Under the pieces are notes generated by a model. The model had not been told where the DNA came from, did not search any database, and was given only the letters and a program-made list of their open reading frames with translations. The translations under genes were made by a program, and so were the position numbers. DNA of 5,444 nt from an uncultured Clostridia bacterium (lineage in GTDB: Bacteria > Bacillota > Clostridia > Christensenellales > UBA1242): positions 1-5,444 of the forward strand of contig CAKVMF010000071.1 in the NCBI GenBank assembly GCA_934771675.1. Direction: 5' to 3'. Each line of letters opens with the position of its first letter. The first letter of the stretch is position 1. This document shows, one piece after another, positions 1 through 5,444 of this stretch.

Positions 1-2354
1 GCCATCTGCTGCATGAAGTCAAGCGCAATTGTTTGTTTTGGATCAATGAATACGTGGGCTTCATCGATAACAACAATAATTTTTCTGTTTGTGTGATATC
101 TTGCGTTGTAGTCCTTGTTGTTGATAACTTCATTGTTAAGCCATCTCATGATAAGAAGCATTTGTGCATTTGCGACCGCACCAGCGTTGTTTGCAAGCAA
201 TGATTGGAAGTTGAACACGATAAAGTTTTCGGCAGATGAAATTGTTGAGGGGCCATTCCAAAGCACGGCGTTACGTCCACCTTCAGCAAATTTATTCAAA
301 TAAATTTTTAAAATCTTGTAGTTATTGCGGTTATAATCATCAGTTGCATTGTCATGAAGTTCACAAATGTAATCGTAAAGGTCTTGCATGATTGGGAACT
401 GTTCAGGTTTAACATTTTCAATTTGTGTTGTATTGTTAATACCAAACTTGTTGTAAAGCTCTTTAAGTGCACCATTCAAAAGTTCCATGCCGTCCATGGT
501 GATACCTTCAAGAATCATTCCGAAAAATGTTTCAAGGAACTGCATGTGCATGGCAAGTGAAACGTTTCCACCACTTGGGTTATCTTCATCATCCTGTGAA
601 GCATTAACTTGAAGTGGATTGATACGACCTTCCCTAGCAGAACCTACGTCGATAACTTTTCCATACATGTTTTTTGCAATGATATCATATTCTTTTTCAG
701 GGTCAAGAATAAAGATTTTACTGTTATCAGCTGCAAGGTTTGCAAGAAGTGATTTGGTACAGAATGATTTTCCGCAACCAGATTTTCCCATGATAACCAT
801 GTTTGAGTTGATTCTTTCCTTATCTCTTTGGAAAAAGTCCAAAAATACAGGTTCACTGTTCATACCAACATAAAATCCCTTTGGATCTTGAATAGCATCA
901 GAAACAAATGGGAAAATTGCAGCAAGTGATGAAGAGTTGATACCTCTTTCATACTTTTTGATTGTCATACGTCTTGACACGTTTGTGTTTGTGAATGCTT
1001 CTTTTTGTTTACAGAACAAGTCATAAGCTCTAAAGCCCGCTCTCATAACTTGAGTTCTAAAAGCTTTCTTTTGTTCTTGTTCAACCATCATGTAGATGTT
1101 TGTGTCACACAAAACTTCAGAACCTTGTTTGATATATTGAAGAAGTGTGGTAAGAGTGTCAATGTGAGTTTGAAATTCAAGTGATGAAGAAGCTTTGTGG
1201 CTACCTTCACTTTGTTGCATTCTAACGTCCATAATGGCTTTATCCAAACGCTTTTCAGCAATGCTTTGTTCAACCGGTTTAAACTTAACGCAAATTCTAG
1301 CCCCTGGAACTGAAAAGAATGTTCTTCCCCAAGCATTTGGAACTGCAAGTGGATATTCTGAAAGTTCAAAGAGAGAGAATGGTTTGCCATCAATGGCAAT
1401 TCTGTTTAAGCCAAATGTAATTTTATCTGGGCATATCCAATCGATAAGTTCTTTTGGATCAAGATTTTTTGTATCTCTTTCATCAAAGTTTGATGTGTAG
1501 AAACTTTTAAGGAAAATGGCTGTTTGCTTTCTATCCAAAATTTTTGGTTCCATAGCACCACCAGATCCACTTTCAATTGTGCTTGAAACAAAGTTAACAA
1601 CTTGAATTAAGTTTTTAATATTTGAGCAGAAAAATGCCAAATAGATATGATCCTTGTAAACTGGAAATTCACTGTCAACGTTCATTGATTCAAGGTTAGC
1701 AATACGGGCTTCAGCGATTTCCAAACGTGGACGGGCTTCGTTTATGTTTGTTGTTCCGTTACGAACACCATCCAAAATCTCTTCCCTTTTTTTGCATTCG
1801 TTGTCAATGTAGTTGTCAAAAACCATTGGCCTTGAAAATTTGTAAATTGCACCAAGATCTTCAGGGGCAACAGTTTTGATAGCACTTTCAAGTGTTTCAA
1901 TGTAAGTGTTTTGTCTTGACTCTGAAAGCATATAGAACTGAATACTGTTAACTTCAATTGCCGCTCCAAAATATTCCTTGTAGTCAACAATACCAATTTG
2001 ACGTTTTTCATCATATTCTTGTTCAAGAATGCCAATATATGGCAAAAGGTTTTTAATATTCTTTTTTCCATTACCTTTCATACGTTTGTATGAATTTACA
2101 CCAAAGAAATATTTAAACAAATCTCCAACTTGTTTGTAAAGTCTAACCCCTGGTTCAAAACTCATAAACAGAATAATTGTTACAAAGAGCGTTACACCAG
2201 AAATTACAAGTCTAACGATCATAGAAAAGGCACTTGTCATAGCAAGCGCAATAATAATCAGTGCAAACAATCCAACAAAAATATCTGAAAAATTTAAGCC
2301 TTTAAAAAACTGGGCTTTGACTTTTGTTGACTTTGGGATGAGCCTTCCTTCCAT
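1..2354 (-). CDS. PrgI-VirB4 fusion: type IV secretion (conjugation) ATPase, 3' end cut by the window
   Basis: VirB4/TraE-type ATPase that would power assembly of a conjugation channel at the cytoplasmic membrane. At least 784 residues are visible, with no stop before the left edge. Residues 1-95 look like a PrgI (VirB3-type) domain: a MEGRLIP start, a K-x-FFKGL lead, two hydrophobic helices (about 25-42 and 46-66), then a basic KYFFGVNSYKR segment. The VirB4 N-terminal region follows (about 100-500). The ATPase domain has Walker A GKSGCGKS at 523-530 (Lys529), ILDPEKEYD at 549-557, INPLQ at 578-582 and Walker B IIVVIDEAH at 759-767 (Asp764, Glu765). Subtracting the PrgI part puts Walker A near residue 430, where stand-alone VirB4 proteins carry it. 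The later conserved Gln and Arg motifs should lie beyond the left edge. The start is set by ATG at 2354 with AGGAG eight bases upstream. Four Trp codons are all TGG. The VirB4 family call is very secure; the PrgI call rests on topology and spacing and is somewhat weaker. Confidence 0.93.
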   Translation of the reverse strand, partial: MEGRLIPKSTKVKAQFFKGLNFSDIFVGLFALIIIALAMTSAFSMIVRLVISGVTLFVTIILFMSFEPGVRLYKQVGDLFKYFFGVNSYKRMKGNGKKNIKNLLPYIGILEQEYDEKRQIGIVDYKEYFGAAIEVNSIQFYMLSESRQNTYIETLESAIKTVAPEDLGAIYKFSRPMVFDNYIDNECKKREEILDGVRNGTTNINEARPRLEIAEARIANLESMNVDSEFPVYKDHIYLAFFCSNIKNLIQVVNFVSSTIESGSGGAMEPKILDRKQTAIFLKSFYTSNFDERDTKNLDPKELIDWICPDKITFGLNRIAIDGKPFSLFELSEYPLAVPNAWGRTFFSVPGARICVKFKPVEQSIAEKRLDKAIMDVRMQQSEGSHKASSSLEFQTHIDTLTTLLQYIKQGSEVLCDTNIYMMVEQEQKKAFRTQVMRAGFRAYDLFCKQKEAFTNTNVSRRMTIKKYERGINSSSLAAIFPFVSDAIQDPKGFYVGMNSEPVFLDFFQRDKERINSNMVIMGKSGCGKSFCTKSLLANLAADNSKIFILDPEKEYDIIAKNMYGKVIDVGSAREGRINPLQVNASQDDEDNPSGGNVSLAMHMQFLETFFGMILEGITMDGMELLNGALKELYNKFGINNTTQIENVKPEQFPIMQDLYDYICELHDNATDDYNRNNYKILKIYLNKFAEGGRNAVLWNGPSTISSAENFIVFNFQSLLANNAGAVANAQMLLIMRWLNNEVINNKDYNARYHTNRKIIVVIDEAHVFIDPKQTIALDFMQQM

Positions 2355-2362
2355 ATATAATT

Positions 2363-2367
2363 CTCCT
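2363..2367 (-). promoter_or_regulatory. Ribosome binding site of the PrgI-VirB4 gene
   Basis: On the minus strand AGGAG (part of AGGAGAA) stands eight bases before the ATG at 2354. This is a near-consensus Shine-Dalgarno sequence. It fixes the start upstream of the two membrane helices, so the PrgI-like segment is part of the translated protein rather than a separate gene. Confidence 0.85.
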
Positions 2368-2375
2368 ATAATAAT

Positions 2376-2404
2376 AGTATATAACAAAGTCCAAAAACTA
2401 GCAA
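2376..2404 (-). promoter_or_regulatory. Possible sigma-A-type promoter for the PrgI-VirB4 gene
   Basis: On the minus strand TTGCTA (2404-2399; four of six matches to TTGACA) is followed after exactly 17 bases by TATACT (2381-2376; five of six matches to TATAAT). Transcription would start near 2369, directly before the ribosome binding site, giving a very short leader. The -35 box overlaps the foot of the adjacent hairpin. The region is AT-rich, so such pairs arise easily by chance. The gene may equally be transcribed by read-through from the large upstream gene. Confidence 0.3.
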
Positions 2405-2453
2405 ATTAATTGCAACTTTTACCACAAAAAAGTGGTAAAAATTGCATTAATTT
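2403..2453 (-). terminator. Long AT-rich hairpin between the two genes: terminator or attenuator
   Basis: The arms 2403-2425 and 2432-2453 pair over about 22 base pairs, with one mismatch (2416/2441) and one bulged base (2410). The loop is six bases, A on the plus strand and U in the minus-strand RNA. The loop-proximal stem is ACCAC/GTGGT; the rest is mostly A-T. It begins 12 bases after the stop codon of the upstream gene. In the minus-strand transcript it is followed by GCTAG and then a run of five T, a weak intrinsic terminator pattern. A T5 run also follows on the plus strand (2460-2464), so it could act in both directions. Because the two genes appear functionally linked, partial termination or an RNA-processing or stability role is as likely as full termination. 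Confidence 0.55.
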
Positions 2454-2465
2454 ACATAATTTTTA

Positions 2466-5444
2466 TTAATCTTTTTTTCTGACGTTTTTAACGTCAACAC
2501 CGAGTGCTTTCAAGTTGTCATTTAATTGTTTGTCTGTGGTTTGAAGTGCTCTTGAGCATTCCAAAACCTTCTGCTCATTTTCAGTAAGTTTGAGTTTTCC
2601 AATCTTAACTTGATTTTCAAGTTCAGAAGTTGTCATTCCGTATTTTTCAGCAATTCTATCAATTCTTGACTTGAGTGTCTTTTGCATTTGCTTCAAGTTG
2701 TAGAAGCTTGTTCCAAAGTCATTCTTCATCTTTCTTGATGCATTATAGAATTGTCTCTTGAGTTCTTCATCTCTCTTTTCGAAGATCTTACTCATTCTTT
2801 CAAGTTGAGCATCAAATGATGACATAAAGTCTCTGATTGTCTTGTTGATAAATCTTCCTTCAGCTGAGTTTGGATCAATTGTGTAAGGGTAAGATTTTGG
2901 TGACAAATCTTTGATTGTAGGTTTCTTGTTTGCTGGGAATACGTAGTGATCAGTTGCTCTGTAGTCTGAACGAACACCGAGATCTCTGTTTTCTGCTCTT
3001 GCTGCAGCAACATCTCTAGCAGCAATAGCTTTAAGATATGCTGCTTTCTTTTCGTGAATATCTTGAACAGTCTTTTGATATCTATCAACTTGCTTTTTAG
3101 CATCAGCAATGGCAACGTTGTAAGATTGAATTTCCTTTTTAGATGCTTTTGGATTTGCTTTAAGCTTGTCACGTTGTTCGATAAGTGATTTCAAACGGTC
3201 TTTTGCAAGATCGTATGCACTTTCGGCAACCTTTGTGTTGTCGTTAAGTCTTTGAAGAATTGGAGATGAAACGTTGTTAACAACTGATTGTCTTGTCCCT
3301 GATTGAACAGCACTTCGAACATCTTCTTTCTTAACAAGTGTTCCGCTAAGTCTTGTGAGTGAAGACTTGTCTGACTTCAAGAATCCATCGTCATGAACTT
3401 TTCTTTCAGCTTTGTTTCTCTGCTTATTCAAATAATCTTCGAGCAATTTCTTTTGTTCATCTTCATTTTTAGCATTTGCAAGTTGTTTTCTATAATTATT
3501 TTTAAATTCCTCAGCAATTTGTGGTTTGATAGTATTTAAAAGTGAATTCATTGAAAGTGTAGATTTGTTTGTTTCAACTTGCTTGAGTGCTTTTGAAAGA
3601 TCATCCGCTCTCATTTTGTCAAGTTTAAGTTCAGTTGTAGTTTTTGCATTAGACATTCTCTTTCCAACAAATCCTTGAGCAGAAGCTTCTGGTGCAGAAA
3701 TTATGTTTGCACTCGAACTCATACGTTTTTGAGTTTGTTTCAAAGCAGAATTCATCTGTTTTGCAAGTTCTCTTTGTTGAACAGGAATTGGGCTATTTTC
3801 AAGTTTTCCAAAACGTTTAAATGCGTATTTATTGTAAAATTCTTCACCAAACTCTTGCTTAACTTTGTTTGCATAATCTTGACTTGTTCCGTCACCTTTA
3901 TATTTTCTATTGAATTCATCAAATGATTTAATCATATTTTGAAGTCTGATATTCTCTTGTTCGGCAACTTTGTATTTGCTTTGTCCAGCAACGCCATATT
4001 TTGCAGAAGTTTTTGATTGGCTTAACAAATCGCCATTAATTTTTGATTTTTCAGAGCCAATAGAACTCTTTTTGTATCTAACTTCTTCAGGAATAACACC
4101 CTTTTCTTCGAGATATGATTTTCCTTTAATTTTGTTATCCTTGTTAACCTTTGCTCTAGCAACATGGAGTTTTTCATCAAGAGCCTTTTCAAAAGCTTCT
4201 TTTCTTCTACCTATTTCAAGATTGATTGCTTTTTTATCCGTCAAATTTCTAAATGATGCATCACTCATAAGATTTGCAGATTTAGCCATTTTGTCAAATT
4301 CTCTTTGATTTAAGAAATTGTTTGCATATTGCTTGAAGTTATCACCAAAGTTAAATTCAGAGTTTCCACTATTTTTGGTAACATTAAATCTGTTAACCAA
4401 GTTTTCAACTTCTCTAAGTTCATTGAAGTGTTGAATTTTGTTTCTTTCAGAATTCTTTTCTTTGTTCAAAACCAATCTTCCGTCATAATCAACACCCTTT
4501 TCTTTTGCAAACTTTTTAACTGATTCTTTGTTTGAAAGGTATGTTTTTGCTTCAGTTTTGTAAACCTTGCTGAAGTCTTTGGTTTTGAATGCTTCTTCTT
4601 TGTTCAAAGTTTGTTGCTGTCTGAATGCATTGCGCTCTTCAGTTGACTTATTCTTCATAAAGTCAGGCATTTCAGTGTAAATCAATTTTGATTGAAGTTG
4701 TTTTGTTTGAGCATCAAGTTCTGATTTTGAAAGACCTTCGTTTTTAAGTTCACGAATACGTTTTTGAATGCCGCTGTTCCAGTTTTGATAAACATTGCTG
4801 TCTTTTGGCAAACGTTTTGTGATCTTAAATACAATTCTTTCGAATTTTTCACCACCAGCGAATTTGTCGTAAGCATCCATGATGTTTTGAACAGATTCTG
4901 GATTGTTTTTATCAACAATACCAACTGGGGTTTTTCTGTTAACTGACTGGAAGAATTTATTCATATCTTCTTCAGACATAATACCCTTTCCAGAAACAGT
5001 TTTTGTTGTTTCTTTGTAAAGATCTTGTTTGAAACTATCATTTGTTTTCAATCTATCAATTGCAGCAGAAATTTGATCGTTTGATGCTTTAATCTTTCCA
5101 GAATTATCAACAAATTCGTTGTTTGCAAGTTCATTTTTAAGTGTTGTTTTGTTGCTATTTATATAATTGTCAATTTCAGCATCAGACTTGCCAGCAAATT
5201 CTTTTTGAGATTTGAGCATATCCTTGATCATTGCTCTAATTTTGTCATCTGAATATTTTGAATTGAACAAATTGTTAACAACTTGAGATTTCAAAACATT
5301 GTTGTTATTTACAGATTGAATTTCACGTGCATTGACTGTGTCAGCATCAAGTGAAAGTGTAAGATTTTTTGCACCAAGGTTAAGTAATTGTTCTTTAGCT
5401 TTCTCATTTGAGTTCATGTATTTTGCAACTGTTGCATTTGAAAT
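2466..5444 (-). CDS. Large Lys/Asn-rich helical protein upstream of PrgI-VirB4, 5' end cut by the window; possible soluble tail of a VirB6-like protein
   Basis: I do not recognise a named family. The frame stays open to the right edge and gives at least 992 residues. The first Met in the window (ATG at 5417) has no Shine-Dalgarno sequence before it, and the nine codons upstream of it (ISNATVAKY) are open, so it is probably internal. Numbering from that Met, the protein is strongly charged and rich in Lys, Asn, Ser, Gln and Glu. It has one Trp (213), one Cys (954) and no hydrophobic stretch long enough for a membrane helix or signal peptide. Predicted coiled-coil segments lie at about 725-812, with an Ala-rich end (AAYLKAIAARDVAAARAE), and about 862-975. 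Between them sits a less helical, aromatic-containing segment (about 815-860, with YPYTIDPN at 843-850). It ends in NVRKKD and TAA. It lies 111 bases before PrgI-VirB4 on the same strand, the slot of a VirB6-like gene in Gram-positive systems. It may be the cytoplasmic extension of such a protein, or a separate element-encoded cargo or scaffold protein. The coding call is firm; the role is open. Confidence 0.88.
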   Translation of the reverse strand: MSNATVAKYMNSNEKAKEQLLNLGAKNLTLSLDADTVNAREIQSVNNNNVLKSQVVNNLFNSKYSDDKIRAMIKDMLKSQKEFAGKSDAEIDNYINSNKTTLKNELANNEFVDNSGKIKASNDQISAAIDRLKTNDSFKQDLYKETTKTVSGKGIMSEEDMNKFFQSVNRKTPVGIVDKNNPESVQNIMDAYDKFAGGEKFERIVFKITKRLPKDSNVYQNWNSGIQKRIRELKNEGLSKSELDAQTKQLQSKLIYTEMPDFMKNKSTEERNAFRQQQTLNKEEAFKTKDFSKVYKTEAKTYLSNKESVKKFAKEKGVDYDGRLVLNKEKNSERNKIQHFNELREVENLVNRFNVTKNSGNSEFNFGDNFKQYANNFLNQREFDKMAKSANLMSDASFRNLTDKKAINLEIGRRKEAFEKALDEKLHVARAKVNKDNKIKGKSYLEEKGVIPEEVRYKKSSIGSEKSKINGDLLSQSKTSAKYGVAGQSKYKVAEQENIRLQNMIKSFDEFNRKYKGDGTSQDYANKVKQEFGEEFYNKYAFKRFGKLENSPIPVQQRELAKQMNSALKQTQKRMSSSANIISAPEASAQGFVGKRMSNAKTTTELKLDKMRADDLSKALKQVETNKSTLSMNSLLNTIKPQIAEEFKNNYRKQLANAKNEDEQKKLLEDYLNKQRNKAERKVHDDGFLKSDKSSLTRLSGTLVKKEDVRSAVQSGTRQSVVNNVSSPILQRLNDNTKVAESAYDLAKDRLKSLIEQRDKLKANPKASKKEIQSYNVAIADAKKQVDRYQKTVQDIHEKKAAYLKAIAARDVAAARAENRDLGVRSDYRATDHYVFPANKKPTIKDLSPKSYPYTIDPNSAEGRFINKTIRDFMSSFDAQLERMSKIFEKRDEELKRQFYNASRKMKNDFGTSFYNLKQMQKTLKSRIDRIAEKYGMTTSELENQVKIGKLKLTENEQKVLECSRALQTTDKQLNDNLKALGVDVKNVRKKD
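3957..4001 (-). repeat. Short imperfect tandem repeat inside the large upstream gene
   Basis: Two adjacent segments read KYGVAGQ (residues 473-479, numbered from the ATG at 5417) and KYKVAEQ (481-487), separated by one Ser. The pattern KYxVAxQ is kept and the DNA is similar over most of each unit. It could be the remnant of a 24-base duplication, or chance in a low-complexity protein. No other clear copy was seen. Confidence 0.35.

Noticed and set aside
115..1500. Several short open frames on the plus strand (115-303, 354-560, 619-873, 1195-1500)
   Set aside because: All lie antisense to the VirB4 coding region, which has intact conserved motifs there. They have no family resemblance and no clear ribosome binding site.
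644..2071. Short minus-strand frames (644-856, 1088-1399, 1406-1600, 1742-2071)
   Set aside because: They are other reading frames of the same stretch that encodes the PrgI-VirB4 protein; the motif-bearing frame explains the region.
1..2354. Mycoplasma ICE TraE read with the code-4 genetic code
   Set aside because: The ATPase family fits, but every Trp is TGG and no in-frame TGA is present, so there is no support for code 4.
2403..2453. Inverted repeat as an insertion-sequence end, origin of transfer or attachment site
   Set aside because: The arms flank only a six-base loop, there is no transposase, relaxase or integrase in the window and no flanking direct repeat. A transcript hairpin is the simpler reading.
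2792..4946. Short open frames on both strands within the large upstream gene (for example 2792-3172 minus, 3970-4308 plus, 4682-4924 minus)
   Set aside because: They overlap a continuous long frame with coherent composition and coiled-coil periodicity. Their translations look like shadow frames.
5415..5417. ATG at 5417 as the true start of the large upstream gene
   Set aside because: No Shine-Dalgarno sequence precedes it and the frame stays open through nine further codons to the window edge, so the start is more likely outside the window.
2466..5444. Phage tape-measure protein as the identity of the large coiled-coil protein
   Set aside because: Length and helicity fit loosely, but there is no hydrophobic region typical of many tape measures and the neighbour is a conjugation ATPase, not a tail gene.

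Overview
The window is a low-GC bacterial fragment holding two large co-oriented genes on the minus strand. Both run off the window, one at each end. The content points to a conjugative type IV secretion system (T4SS), as found in integrative conjugative elements or conjugative plasmids of Gram-positive bacteria and their wall-less relatives. All five tryptophans I can place in the two proteins are TGG and no frame contains an internal TGA. This argues for the standard code, and against a code-4 Mycoplasma or Spiroplasma where TGA would be expected for most Trp. A Firmicutes/Bacilli host or a standard-code mollicute relative fits, but the host cannot be named from this fragment.

Layout, in the direction of transcription (right to left). 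From 5444 to 2466 there is one uninterrupted frame of at least 992 codons. It encodes a lysine-, asparagine- and serine-rich, mostly helical protein with no membrane segment in the visible part. Its true start lies to the right of the window. Next comes a 111-base gap (2355-2465) with a long AT-rich hairpin, a weak promoter-like pair and a clear ribosome binding site. From 2354 to the left edge there is a second open frame of at least 784 codons. It begins with a PrgI-like (VirB3-type) two-helix membrane domain and continues directly into a VirB4/TraE-type ATPase with Walker A, Walker B and the usual intervening motifs. Its last part is cut off.

How they may work together: VirB4 ATPases energise assembly of the T4SS and sit at the inner membrane next to VirB3/PrgI and the polytopic VirB6. 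In Gram-positive systems such as pCF10 the gene order is VirB6-like, PrgI, VirB4-like. Here PrgI and VirB4 are joined in one chain. The large upstream protein occupies the place where a VirB6-like gene is expected. My main hypothesis is that it is the long soluble C-terminal extension of a VirB6-like membrane protein whose membrane part lies beyond position 5444. That is inference from position and shape; nothing in the visible sequence proves it.

No RNA gene, CRISPR array, insertion sequence, attachment site or plus-strand gene could be supported.
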